The translations under genes and the position numbers were made by a program. A DNA stretch of 64,000 nucleotides from Maratus speciosus (taxonomy: Eukaryota > Arthropoda > Arachnida > Araneae > Salticidae): the NCBI GenBank assembly GCA_963932465.1, contig OZ010800.1:96925307-96989306 (forward strand), in the 5' to 3' direction. Position 1 is the stretch's first letter, and every line of letters starts with the position of its first letter. The notes beneath the pieces were generated by a model. That model was not told the DNA's origin, did no database searches, and saw only the letters and a program-made list of their open reading frames with translations. Shown one piece after another: positions 47,470 through 58,264 of the stretch.

Positions 47470-48090
47470 TTGTGTGGCCGTGTAAAATAATTATAAACGT
47501 TAAACGCACTATTTTCTACATATGCTGTTGCAAATTTAAATAACATATATTACTCTCGTTCGGATTGAAATAATTTAATATAATTAAAACGCATTTAGGA
47601 AACTTAACGGTCATAGAACTCAAACCGAAAGAATATCTAGATTTAAGCCGCAATGATCATCCAATAGTTCCAGGACACCGAATCCAACTAACCCGCTTTT
47701 CCATGCCTTTATTTTGTGTAATTTTGTTGGTAAATTTTTCCGGTGTATTCGGTTTGATTTTATTTCCCTTTTTCCCTTGCTTCCACTAGAGAGTCGGAAT
47801 AGAGAAGAAAAGCGAAAAGACCGCGGACAGAACACGTGCGCGCCGCACGCAGTGGTCCGTGAATTCTGAATCTTGTGAACGTCTTCTGAATCCGCCGTCC
47901 CTGTGATAGAAAATATTGCAACCATACAATTTGTTTTGTGTGATCATGTAAAATAATTGTAAACGTTAAACGCACTATTTTCTACAATTATTGCTGTGTA
48001 TTTAAATAAAATGGAAAGTTTTGTTCTGATGCAAATGCTTTAATATAATTAAAACACACTTCTAAAAATTAGTAGCCATAGAATTGAATT
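47470..48090. repeat. pair of ~160 bp direct repeats around a GC-richer block
   Basis: gtgtaaaataattataaacg, ttaaacgcactattttctac and taattaaaacgcatt occur at 47470-47640 and again at 47935-48090. The block between them (47640-47900) is GC-richer. On the minus strand it has a 101-codon frame containing KSNRIHRKNLPTKLHKIKAW. The block has an inverted relative at 58265-58490, so it is a mobile or duplicated unit rather than a lone gene. Confidence 0.55.
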
Positions 48091-48321
48091 TCTCTGAATC
48101 ACCCTTGTGTTCCTGTAAAAGAAATATAAATGATATGCATGGTCTTTTGTATAATGTTAGGCTGTAGTAAATATCAATATCTTACGTCAATTTTGTTAAA
48201 TTCGAAGTGGATGAACTTCACTAATATATCGTTCAAATAATTATCATACATAGACTACAAGGTATCTTAAAATTTTCGAGTACCCTACAATAGAGTTATA
48301 AACACTGCTCGCTATTTTTAG
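48091..48321. other. AT-rich interval, nothing recognised
   Basis: No feature visible. Confidence 0.35.
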
Positions 48322-48825
48322 TTAACTCTCATAGTACTAAGATGGGGTCAATTTGACCCCATCTAAACATTTTGCTGCTTTTTTTTTTTTTTTTTTCATT
48401 TAGAATATGTATGCTAAAATTATTTTCTCGAAATTCTCCTATAAAGGGTTTATTTCATAATTTTGTCTATTTAGTAAATTCCGCGCAGTTATTTTTTTTT
48501 ATTTGTACAAATTACAAATTAGGTCACATTGATTCCATTTTAGACAATCAGGAACTAAATGAAAGCTTTCTACCATTTATCACGTTTCAAGAGAAAAAAA
48601 AGAAAATTTTTGGCATCCTGACAAATGTAGTTCACTAGATGGCGCTGTGGGTAGCGTTTCCATGCGAGCGTAGAAGAGGTCACCATCATTTCATTATTTC
48701 ATGTTCTTCTGTTCAGTTGTGGGTAAATTTCGCTACTAAACGAAATGAATCGTTGTGGTTTGTCTATCGAGGAGGCACATGCTTTGTTATTTGATGAAGA
48801 TTCTGGTAAAAATTACCCAGCTTAG
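48322..48825 (+). pseudogene. piggyBac-like 5' end and transposase start
   Basis: TTAA at 48322 is followed by a hairpin AGATGGGGTCA/TGACCCCATCT (48340-48364, 11 bp perfect stem, 3-base loop). The ggggtcaatttgacccc phrase and TTAA start resemble piggyBac-like termini, by recollection. An ATG at 48745 opens MNRCGLSIEEAHALLFDED, ending at TAG 48823. This is like the acidic start of piggyBac-type transposases (LT.EEAL.LL..ED). The catalytic part and the other TTAA end were not found. A T18 run at about 48379 and an actagatggcgctg box at 48634 lie in the leader. Confidence 0.45.
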
Positions 48826-50514
48826 GCATTTACATAATATTTTGATCTTATTATTCAGAAGATTAAGGAGTAATCATTCATTAACTATATATCGTATTTT
48901 TAACAATAAATGGTAATTGAGGGTAATGTATTCGGACATCTTTGTGTGGATCTGCAAAATAACTATAAATGCTAGACACCAAATCCTTCAATAGAAAACA
49001 TCCAGAAGGTAGGATATAAAAACATTATTATTCCTGTCTTTAACCTGGATCGAATATGAGGTTCCTAAATTTAGGAATAAAAAAAATCCCTGACGGCTCA
49101 ACTTTCAACAGCAAAAACTAATACATGATTAAAGATAATCCCACTTTAAAAAAATTATCTGGCTACTTTTGAATAGTTTTTAATTTCGTTTTTATATAAG
49201 AGCTGGTTTTATCAGAATCGTGTTAAGGCCAGTATTCAAAAAATATTTTTCCATGCTGAACAACTCGAAATTTTCTGACACATTTTCAGATTCATTTTTA
49301 AAATGAAAAACATGAAACTTGCTGACGTGATTTTTTAAGACATTTATAAGCGGCATATGTTTTTATTTTTTCGTTCAATTAATTAGAACTTAATTTATAA
49401 AGATTAATTTTTCCGTCGGACCATATTTTTCGTTTCCAACACATTCACTTTGAGAAATTCTGTTCAAAATGACAATGTTCTTTGACATCACTTTTAAAAA
49501 TTTATTCTGCCTCTATTAAAAAAATTCAACCATTACGACACATTATATAGTTTCTGAATAAGAGAATCTACCAATTTGATGCGTTTTAAAGCAAAAATGA
49601 ATTGAAAAATATGTCAGGAAACAAGCAATTTGGATTTGAGTACATCCTTCATACGATAGTTTTTTCGTCAACCTCGATGTAATCTACTTACATCTACCCA
49701 ATATATATAAAATCCTAATGAAACGAATTTATGAAATGAATGTATGAAGCGAATTTAGCTACCTTATATATATATAATCCTAATGAAACGAATATATGAA
49801 ACGAATACATGAAACGAATTTATGAAACGGATATATGAAAAGACTGATTAAACAACTGATCATGTTTTAAGCGATTTCTCCTAAAATATGGAATTCTTTG
49901 CGATAAAATTAACATCAAAAATCAGCATTGATCCGCAGATCTCAAAACTGGAATTAGAATTTTTAAATTCGAATTAGTTTTCGAAATATTATTTTTTTCT
50001 AATTTTATATACATTTTTCTAATGATGGCAACTCAAATTTTAATCAAACACATATATTTTTTTCATATTTCAGAAAAGGTTGACATGGTAACGCGGCTAT
50101 TGTTGTTTATTTGATAATAAATGTTTATTTACTTTTATTTCTTTTTATAAATTATATAAATTATTTTGTTCTATAATTACACTGATCTGCATATTGAAAC
50201 TTTTTTTTTGATGATTAAAAATGAATAGGTGATTTTAGATCAATTTTTTAAGCTGATTTCAAAAGCAAAGTCGAAATTTGCGTATCACGTCAGGATTTTT
50301 TACAAATTAACAATTTGTAAATTTATAAAAACATATGATTTTTTAACTTTCACTTATATAAATTTATAAAAAAAAATTATTATTCAAAGGTAAATAATTA
50401 ATACAGACTAGGATATGTATTAAAAAATTAATGTATGAAAAATTAAAGTATAGACATAATAATTATACTTACAATATATTTAAATATGGACAAATTTGAT
50501 TAATATTAAAAAAA
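48826..50514. other. AT-rich interval with a short minisatellite
   Basis: 49718-49845 contains irregular copies of atgaaacgaat(t/a)t every 13-16 bp in two blocks, each preceded by atatataatcctaatg-type text. The rest shows no gene. This is the downstream flank of the long minus-strand gene, and no polyadenylation signal stands out in such AT-rich DNA. Confidence 0.45.
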
Positions 50515-52188
50515 TCAATTAGTTTGAGAAAAATTCCTTTTAGTTGCTTTTCGTCCACTAGCACAAAGATCTCTCTTTAACATCCAGCAGTAATCTGCCA
50601 TCATATTTTTATTCCACTTGCCTTGGTACCGTTTTTCCATATCTTTGATGTCTTGGTGAAACCTTTCACCGTGTTCCTCACTCACTGCTCCGAGATTTTC
50701 GGGAAAGAATTCGATATGTGCATGTAAAAAGTGTATTTTTATACTCATGTTGCAACCAAGTAATCTCAATTTTTCTAACATATCTGCAACTATAATTTTG
50801 TAATTTGGGTCTTTCTTATTTCCTAAAAAGTTCTCCACTACACATTTAAAGCTCAGCCATGCTTCCTTTTCACAATCATTCATTGTTTTTTCAAATTCAC
50901 TATCTGTCAGTAATTTTCGTATCTGAGGCCCAACAAAAATACCTCCTTTAAGCTTAGCATCAGTAATAGAAGGGAATTTGCTGCAAATATATTTAAAACA
51001 TTCATTTTCTTTATTTAGGGCTTTCACAAATTGTTTCATTATCCCTAATTTGATATGCAGAGGTGGAAGCAAAACATTTTTAGGATTGACTAAGGGATCT
51101 TTAATTACATTTTTTGTTCCAGGGGATAATGATATTCTTGATGGCCAATCTTTCTTTTCCCAATGATTTTTTTTATCCCGGCTGTCCCACTCACACAGAA
51201 AACATGGGAATTTTGTGTATCCTGATTGTTGTCCAAGTAGCATTCCAATCACTTTTAAATCACCACATAACAACCATTCATGATCTTTATATTTGACCTG
51301 GTCTAGCAAAAGTTCAAGATTTTCATATGTTTCCTTTAAATGAACTGAGTAGGCTATAGGTATTGATGCATATTGGTTTCCATTATGCAACAAAACCCCT
51401 TTTAAACTTGTCTTGGAGGAATCAATAAAAAATCTCCATTCTGATGCATTATAAAGGATACCGTAAAAATTCATTATTTCCTTTATGTTATTGCAATATA
51501 CTAAATTATCCTTTTCAGAAAAGTATGGAACAAGTTCTTTTTCACGATGCCTGTACCAAGAGAATTGTGTCTCTGGTAATAATAAGTTCTTAAATTTAAG
51601 CCGAGAACCAAGAAGTTCAGCTTTTATTTTTGGCAAATTTAAATCGCGCACCAAATCATTGAGTTCATGCTGATTAAATAAAATTGGAGCTTTATCATTT
51701 ACTTCTAGTTTATAGACATCTTGTTCTTGATTTTCATCATCTTCTGAATTATTTGGTTCATTTATGCTTTCCAAATTGGTTGGAGGAGAAGGAACAGGAA
51801 GACTTTCATTATGCAATATAGGTCTTATTGCAGAAGGCAAGTTAGGATATATAATTCCTTTTTTATTTTTCGAACTATACCCATGAACATTAGCTAAGCA
51901 AAAATAACAATCGTCATGATGATTTCTAGGTTCTCTCCATACCATGGGAATAGCAAAAGGCATACATTTCTTTTTGCCTTTCAACCAAAGTCGTAATCCT
52001 TCAACACATGTTCTACACACTTTATGAGGGGCCCATGTCTTATCTTGGTCACCCAGTCTCACACCAAAATAAGCATAATAAGCATTTTTAACAAAATCTG
52101 TAATATCCTGCCTTTGTTTTACTACAGTATAATTTCCACAAATGTAACAAAATATATCTGTATCATTTACACATTTACGTGAAGCCAT
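50515..52188 (-). CDS. ZAD-like / RNase H-like single-exon protein, probably transposon-derived
   Basis: This is an uninterrupted 557-codon frame, by far the longest in the window. The N-terminus has C14xxC17 and C58xxC61 around an aliphatic/aromatic stretch (FVKNAYYAYFGVRLG). That spacing and helix pattern resemble the arthropod ZAD zinc module. A third CxxC (94/97) follows PMVWREPRNHHDD, then YPNLPSAIRP and a short acidic linker (148-157). The C-terminal 300 residues look RNase H-like: FFIDSS (Asp256), LLCGDLKVIGMLLG (Asp310), a zinc pair FPCFLC (329/332) and EEHGERFHQDI (about 504-514), which could supply D, D and E. I recall similar uncharacterised proteins from many arthropods. DNA binding through the zinc modules and transposase ancestry are inferences. 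The first ATG is used because stops and AT-rich DNA lie upstream. No terminal repeats clearly bound it, so it may be a domesticated gene or an element with lost ends. Confidence 0.8.
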   Translation of the reverse strand: MASRKCVNDTDIFCYICGNYTVVKQRQDITDFVKNAYYAYFGVRLGDQDKTWAPHKVCRTCVEGLRLWLKGKKKCMPFAIPMVWREPRNHHDDCYFCLANVHGYSSKNKKGIIYPNLPSAIRPILHNESLPVPSPPTNLESINEPNNSEDDENQEQDVYKLEVNDKAPILFNQHELNDLVRDLNLPKIKAELLGSRLKFKNLLLPETQFSWYRHREKELVPYFSEKDNLVYCNNIKEIMNFYGILYNASEWRFFIDSSKTSLKGVLLHNGNQYASIPIAYSVHLKETYENLELLLDQVKYKDHEWLLCGDLKVIGMLLGQQSGYTKFPCFLCEWDSRDKKNHWEKKDWPSRISLSPGTKNVIKDPLVNPKNVLLPPLHIKLGIMKQFVKALNKENECFKYICSKFPSITDAKLKGGIFVGPQIRKLLTDSEFEKTMNDCEKEAWLSFKCVVENFLGNKKDPNYKIIVADMLEKLRLLGCNMSIKIHFLHAHIEFFPENLGAVSEEHGERFHQDIKDMEKRYQGKWNKNMMADYCWMLKRDLCASGRKATKRNFSQTN

Positions 52189-52530
52189 TATTCAATTAAA
52201 GAAGATGTGAAATATATCACATATTTCAAATCGAAAGAAACAGACGTGAATAAACAAAGAAATTTATTGTTGTTAAAACCTATGCATTAGATCAAACATT
52301 GTTTGGTGCTGCCACCTAGCAAGTATTAATTTAGATATTTTTTACAAAATTAAATTTATGGATTTCGCTTTTTCTTTTTAATTTTACATAAATAATTTTT
52401 TTTATTATTATTAAATCATATTAATAAATAATTTCAGCTTCCTAAATACAGTTTCTCATTTATTTAAATTAATGTAATGTATATACATATGGAATCAATT
52501 CCTAAAAAATTTGGTGGCGCCATCTAGTAT
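52189..52530 (-). promoter_or_regulatory. upstream region of the long gene with two CTCF-like boxes
   Basis: On the minus strand, tgctaggtggcagc (about 52310) and tactagatggcgcc (52515-52528) approximate CTCF cores. The second is also the inverse of actagatggcgc at 48634-48645, on the other side of the gene. No TATA box can be singled out. The functional role is a guess from motif similarity only. Confidence 0.25.
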
Positions 52531-52757
52531 TACTATTATAAAGTAATTTATGATTTAAGAATAAAATTAATTAAAAATAATATTTGTAAAAAAAGTGTAC
52601 GTGGTGTGCAAAAATGCTTTACATTTTTGAAATCAGCATAAAAAACACTTTCAGAAAAATATATATTTATATGATCATCAAAATGCATGCTGATCAGTGT
52701 TATTAATTATTTTCTTATATTTCCTTTAGAAAATAATAGAAAATAATTAAAAAATAC

Positions 52758-53048
52758 GGTACTACTTAGTTATTCCGTCGACCAATTTCGCCAAATTATA
52801 TAAATCGTCAAAACACTCGCCAAATTATACAAATTGACATAATTTTTATTTTAAATAACGAAACAACAAATAAATTAGTATAACATTAATAAATATACAA
52901 ATAAAAAGTCGAAATAAAAGTCACTTGATGACGTAAATACGTTTAAGTTGCTTGAAGTCCGGTGAATGTGACATTTACGATCAACCATTATTGGCATTTA
53001 ATCTTATAGTTTGGCGATAGACTTTTAGTCGACGGGATAAGTAATACC
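52758..53048. mobile_element. 291 bp TIR element, copy 1 (GGTACTACTTA...GTCGAC ends)
   Basis: Left ggtactacttagttattccg then tcgacc; right gtcgacgggataagtaatacc. These are imperfect inverted ends. The interior contains ccaaattatataaatcgtc and aagtcacttgatgacgtaaa. An inverted, interrupted copy is at 55278-57119. Non-coding MITE. Confidence 0.65.
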
Positions 53049-53099
53049 AAAAATGCATATGTAACTGGTATTTGAAAACGAGGTTTTCGACAAATTTTC

Positions 53100-53135
<36 letters not shown>

Positions 53136-53338
53136 CGCCAAACCTGCTGTGCGTAATATCTGGCCAAATATTACCACTCGAAAAGAAAATGCTAACTGGC
53201 GAATTGAAAAAAGCTATTGGCGAGATTTGCATCCGGCTAGCGTAACAGTACCAAGAATTCTTTGCAACCATGGCAAATTTTATGTAGTTTTATTCGAAAA
53301 AAATTTTTGATTTTTTAATCAAAATGGAAAATTTACGG
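53049..53338. other. interval with an A30 tract
   Basis: A30 at 53103-53132, then AT-rich sequence with tggcgaat phrases. No gene. Confidence 0.5.
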
Positions 53339-53507
53339 TCCCATATTGGCGCGATTTTTTTCTAACGCCAATGTCATACACGAAACGGGCACATAATTGG
53401 CGCCAAAGTATCGATATTTTGCTTGATATGGTAAGCCGGATGTTGTTGTTTATGTTCTTGATGCGTTCCCCAAATTGACGTCGTTAAAAAATCGCGCCAA
53501 TATGGGA
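53339..53507. mobile_element. 169 bp MITE with ~28 bp TIRs
   Basis: Left TCCCATATTGGCGCGATTTT and right AAAATCGCGCCAATATGGGA are exact inverses. The match extends through ttctaacg/cgttaa. The interior contains cataattggcgcc. Superfamily unknown. Confidence 0.75.
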
Positions 53508-53683
53508 GGTATATGACATCTGTGTCAAACTTTCATATGAACGGAGAAGGGATCAGACTGTACTTGTTTATGGCAGTTGATGACTTGAATTATTATAATA
53601 TAGATGAAATGATGGCGATAGAATAATATTTGGCGACTTATCACCTAAGCCTGGCTAACATTAAAGTACCAAAATGGGACCTA

Positions 53684-54064
53684 GAGTATAAAAAGCGAAG
53701 TGGTCCGCGTGGAACTGTTGGTGATAGTCACATGACTTAGGCTATCGTTATAGAGATTGTTTTAAAATACTGGGAGGCAAAGACTCGGTATAATTTATTT
53801 TATTTTAGCTTCTTTTTCAAATGTTTAACTGATCCTCTTTAATCAAAAACGAAAACAACCATTGGATGTCTTAACAGTAACTGATTTTTGCAATCAAAGG
53901 GAATTGAATGGAAACCCGTTTACAGGGAGATCTGCACAGCTTTTTTCAGTATAATTCAATCTTCTCTAATATTTTTAAAACCCATCATATTAGCGTGTTT
54001 TTAGATTCTGCTGTGTCTGAACGGGGGTTGGCGAGAGTACTTTGCAGGGAGCAGAGCCCCCTAG
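53684..54064 (+). mobile_element. short non-autonomous Helitron
   Basis: The start region gtataaaaagcgaagtggtc and the end gcagagccccCTAG followed by T resemble Helitron ends. A terminal hairpin is formed by gggggtt (54023) and agccccc (54055-54061), immediately before CTAG. No target duplication is visible, as expected for Helitrons. The 5' boundary is approximate. No coding sequence. Confidence 0.55.
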
Positions 54065-54065
54065 T

Positions 54066-55277
54066 ATATATACATAACTCAAACTGAAATTTCGTTCCGA
54101 ACGTCTATATTTGGAGTTCTACTGCATAGATTTTGACGTAACTTATACTGTTAGATAGGTATCGTTTCAGGAAAGGTTTTAAGCTATAAAACATCGTTCT
54201 ACGTAGATTAGTTATAGAATTATGACGGAAAGTTCTGTTATTTTGGACGATAAGTTTACCATTAAATTTCTTGGCGAAATTTATCGTTGATAAAAAAAAA
54301 AAAAAAAAAAAAAAAACCCAATGAACATGAATGGTTATTTCACCTCGAAAAATAAAATAAAAAAATGTTACTAATTTCATTTAAAAGAAAAAAAAAGAAG
54401 AAACAAATCCTTTTTAATGAGTGATAATATTAAAGAAACGAAAATATTTAATTTAAAAATGAAAGGGAATGTTCGTAAGGCTTAAAAAATTACTCAGTTA
54501 AAATATTGCAATTGAAATAGGATTTGGCTCTTTATCTTTTGCGTCAGGTTAAGATAGATTTCGTAGCTCTAGTGACACTACATATACGTTTTGGTATTTC
54601 AGGGTTAACACGGTACCATGGAGAAATGATTGTATTTGAACCTAGGAGAAGAGTAATACAGGTGTAAAGCCATTCGTTGAGTGTAGCTAAATCCTCATAA
54701 CCGAGCGTAAGCTCCGATAATAGCAATAACGCATCTGAAAAATTGATAGGGTGATATCAAGGAAGTTTCCATAAGCGCATGTTGAGAAATATTTGAAGAA
54801 ATATCTTCACATGAGGAATATATAAAATATTCTTCTCGGGACATATAATACGTTTATAAAAGAACTCGGCAGAAGCTTGATTTAGCGTTCGTAAAAAATA
54901 ATGAACATTTAATTTTTTTGGCGATTCAATGCTGGTTGGCGACACAATAAAATTTTGAATCATACTTTTTTTTAGGATAAATAATTTTTGAGTAAAACCT
55001 TTTTCTACTCTTCATACGAAGTTAGTTAAATTAAGTTTAACTTAAATAAATACATTTTTATTACTATAGTTTTATCACATACCTTTATTTGTGTATATAT
55101 TAAAATTTTACTATCGTAATTATACAGTTTAAAATAAAATTTAAGTTTATTAAATTTGTTCCAAACTCAAAAACTAATGTCCGATTCTGTTGTTGCAATG
55201 GATACAACTACGTAATATGAAAATGTTTAATGATAGCATTTTTACTTAGCCAGATACATTTAAAACAAACTTAAAAC
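54066..55277. other. AT-rich interval, nothing recognised
   Basis: Contains an A24 run at about 54293. The three minus-strand frames (54105-54380, 54544-54726, 54757-54963) show no family features. Confidence 0.4.
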
Positions 55278-55580
55278 GGTATTACTTGATTATCCCGTCG
55301 ACAAAAAAACTATCGCCAAACTGTAAGATTAAAAGCCAATAATAGCTGACCGTAAATTTTACATTCACTTGACATTAAAGACGGTGCACGCGTTTGGTGC
55401 GTCATCAAGTGATTTTTAATTTGACTTCTATTTGTAATTTTATTAATGTTTAAAAATTTATTAACCATTTGGAAAAATGGTTATTGTCCTCGGTAGGAAA
55501 AACAAATCTGAAGCTTCAATAGAGTCAAAACACTGCTTTAAACACTAGTGTCGTGAAGGAATTTTTCACCTTGTTATTAA

Positions 55581-55756
55581 TAAACTTTATAATATACTTA
55601 TAACTACTTAAAAGGTGACAAAAACATATAAAAATATTATTTAATGTAAACCGAGATCTTTCGCGTGTGTGTTCGAAAGATCTCGGGTTACATTAAATAA
55701 TATTTTTATATGTTTTTGTCACCTTTTAAGTAGTTATAAGTATATTATAAAGTTTA
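55581..55756. repeat. near-perfect 83 bp-arm hairpin
   Basis: The left arm 55581-55663 and right arm 55674-55756 are inverse copies with one visible mismatch, around a 10-base loop cgtgtgtgtt. It could be a recent snap-back duplication, a MITE or a hairpin RNA precursor. The 9-mer atctgaagc occurs at 55506-55514 and 55758-55766 and might be a flanking duplication. Confidence 0.85.
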
Positions 55757-56740
55757 TATCTGAAGCGTTTTATTAGTTGAATCCCGCATATTATTCGTTT
55801 TCTGTTTGGTCTATACAGTAATATGTATTTTCACTTTACATTCAACAGAGAAGGATACTTCTGTTGAAACTATGACAAAAAAGTAATAAAAACTAAAAAA
55901 AATAAATAAATTAATAACTCAGAAACAAATTGAGATACAGCTTTCAAACAAATTGCATTATGACCAGCTCCGTAGAAGTTTAAAAATTTACAGTACCGAA
56001 AATTGTAAAACTGAAACTTGTTTTAAAATTTGTTCATGATGGGTCCAGAAATGTTAATGTTTAATTCATGGCGTACGTAATGTATGATCAACTCCGTGGG
56101 ATTTTTATGTCTTAAATTTTAGGCTTTGAAAAAATCATATTCCAAACGGTCGTTGTAATTTGTTAAATTTCATTTTTTTATTTTAGCCCCCGGAACGGTA
56201 TGCTATTTCTTTCTCCCAGCTTATTTTGTCTCTAAAAAATAACGTTAGCTTACAGATGCTAGCAATGAACAAAGCAGATGTATTACTGTACAATTAAATG
56301 CTCTATAGCAATTTTTTTAATTTCTAAGCATCGCACATTTTCACTGTTCATACCGTCTTATTGGGAAAAAAAAGTACTTTTTAATGCAATTTGTTTGAAA
56401 ACTGCATCTCCATTTGCTTTTGAAATATTAATTTCTTTGTAGTTGTTAGCGGCATTTGTTTCATTTTGGCAACTCAAGTACTCCATTTCTGAAGAAAGTA
56501 AAGAAAAAATTGTTGAAAAATAGCAATTATATCTTTTTTGTTGCCATTTTTTTATAAAAATTAAAAAAAAAAAGAATTAAAATACGTGCTATTTTGAGAA
56601 AAATATAAATGATAGATTTATGATAAAACATGGAGCTATTATAAACTATATTTAATGTTAACTACCTATATTAATGCAAATGACGTCATTCTACATAAAA
56701 TAAAAGCGTGTGCTTAGTCTTAAAATTGAAATATGTTTTG

Positions 56741-56944
56741 CAGTAGAGTCCCGATTATCCGAGTCCCGCTTAACCGAGTTATTTTCTTCTGATGGACTGG
56801 TGACTTCTATTATTATGAAACAACCATTCTGACCAGAAAATCAGAGTTCTAACTTTTTACGACTGCTCTTTCATCTTCACCTAACGCTTCATTTATAATG
56901 TCTGTTTCATAATAATAGAAGCCACCAGTCCACCAGAAGAAAAT
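56741..56944. pseudogene. Tigger/pogo fragment with terminal repeat
   Basis: CAGTAGAGTCCCGATTATCC at 56741 is a Tigger-type terminus. An inverted pair follows: 56782-56821 (gatggactggtgacttctat) and 56904-56943 (atagaagccaccagtccacc). The minus strand between them encodes ETDIINEALGEDE, like the acidic tail region of Tigger transposases, then a stop. This is a deletion relic; the opposite end was not found. Confidence 0.6.
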
Positions 56945-57119
56945 GAAGTAATGGAAATGCCGGGGGCGACACTAAATTCTGAAAAAGCAGAATTCCTGTT
57001 CTCTAGTTTTTATTCTTTCGTTGTTTAAAATAAAAATTTTGTCAATTTGTATAATTTGGCGAGTAGTTTGGCAATTTATATAATTTGGCGAAATGGGTCG
57101 ACAGGATAATAATAGTACC

Positions 57120-58264
57120 CTTAAAACTTTTCCAGCCGGTGAAGCCATGTAAAATTAAATAACTACTGCAACACGCAATTTGTATATATTATATACGTTT
57201 ACCGATAAAAAAAATACGCGAATCCTTCGTTTAGTTTTAAATTTGTTGCGTTTTAGGCATTTAAACACTTATTTAACAGGCAATTTCCAATTGCATTTAA
57301 ATATCTTGCATTTGGGAAGGAAATGTGTTGGCTAGCCAAATAGCGTGGAACGTTTGTCTTTTTTGCGCCATATACTCGAATATATTTCTTTTTTATTTTT
57401 CAGATTTTTACTGAGATTCCGCCGCCAAATTTGACTGATGTATTACTACATACATGAGTATTTTTATAAGCATTTTTTTCCAAAATAATTTGAATATGCT
57501 CTTTAAGCAACAATTTTGTTTTTGATTTCCTTTTTTTTGATTTCTAATTTCTCCTTCACGTGACTTACAGACGAAACTAGCAGATGTAATTGTAAAAATG
57601 ATGGTACTTATGTTTTACATGTTATATGTTTATTTATGATTTGAGTTCACTTTTGTCGTCAAATAATTTGATTTTAAGCCAAAAAGACGTAAGCGTGACA
57701 TAGGTTCAAGCGATGTTTACAATAAAAGTGATTTTGAAAGTGTACGAAAGCATTTTTAGAGTATTTTTTAAAATTCAAATATACAATATATAAATAGCAA
57801 TTAATATTTTAAAAATGGAGTCAAATATTTAAATTTTAGTATAAATTCCTCCCACACAGGCACATACATATTGTAAAATAATTTAATTTCCGACATTTAA
57901 AAAACGAAAATATGTCGGTTTGTTTTCCCCAAATTTGTGACTTTTATAACCTCGAAGGCAGATTAGCTAATATTGTTCATTCTTTTTTTAATAAAAAAAA
58001 AAACATATATCCACTTACCCTTATAGAAACGTTCAATGCTTGCAATGTTAAGTAGTAAAGATTATTCTTAAGAAAATGTAAGCAATTATGCGTTATTACT
58101 ACCACGAAAGAAAAGATTTTGCAATAAAAATTGCTTTCTGCTGAAATAAAAATCACTTTTCGATATTCCATTTAATTCGTCATTTTTTTCCATATCCTCC
58201 CTTCTTTTAGAAATGTTGTTAAAGGATATTAGATGAATCTTCCATAATCAACCACGCTACAATT
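57120..58264. other. AT-rich interval, nothing recognised
   Basis: No gene. Only short frames. Confidence 0.4.

Larger units (their letters stand above)
55278..57119. mobile_element. TIR element, copy 2, split by a 1.56 kb insertion
   Basis: Starts ggtattacttgattatcccg and ends ggtcgacaggataataatagtacc, the inverse orientation of 52758-53048. Left part 55278 to about 55451 and right part about 57013-57119 together rebuild one copy. Between them lie a near-perfect hairpin, an inverted aagcaaatggagatgcagtt-type pair (about 55915 and 56390) and a Tigger piece. No coding capacity. Confidence 0.65.

Noticed and set aside
48634..52528. ACTAGATGGCGC as terminal inverted repeats of a 3.9 kb element around the long gene
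   Set aside because: The left copy lies inside the piggyBac-like leader, the match stops after 12 bp, no target duplication is seen, and the same core occurs elsewhere singly.
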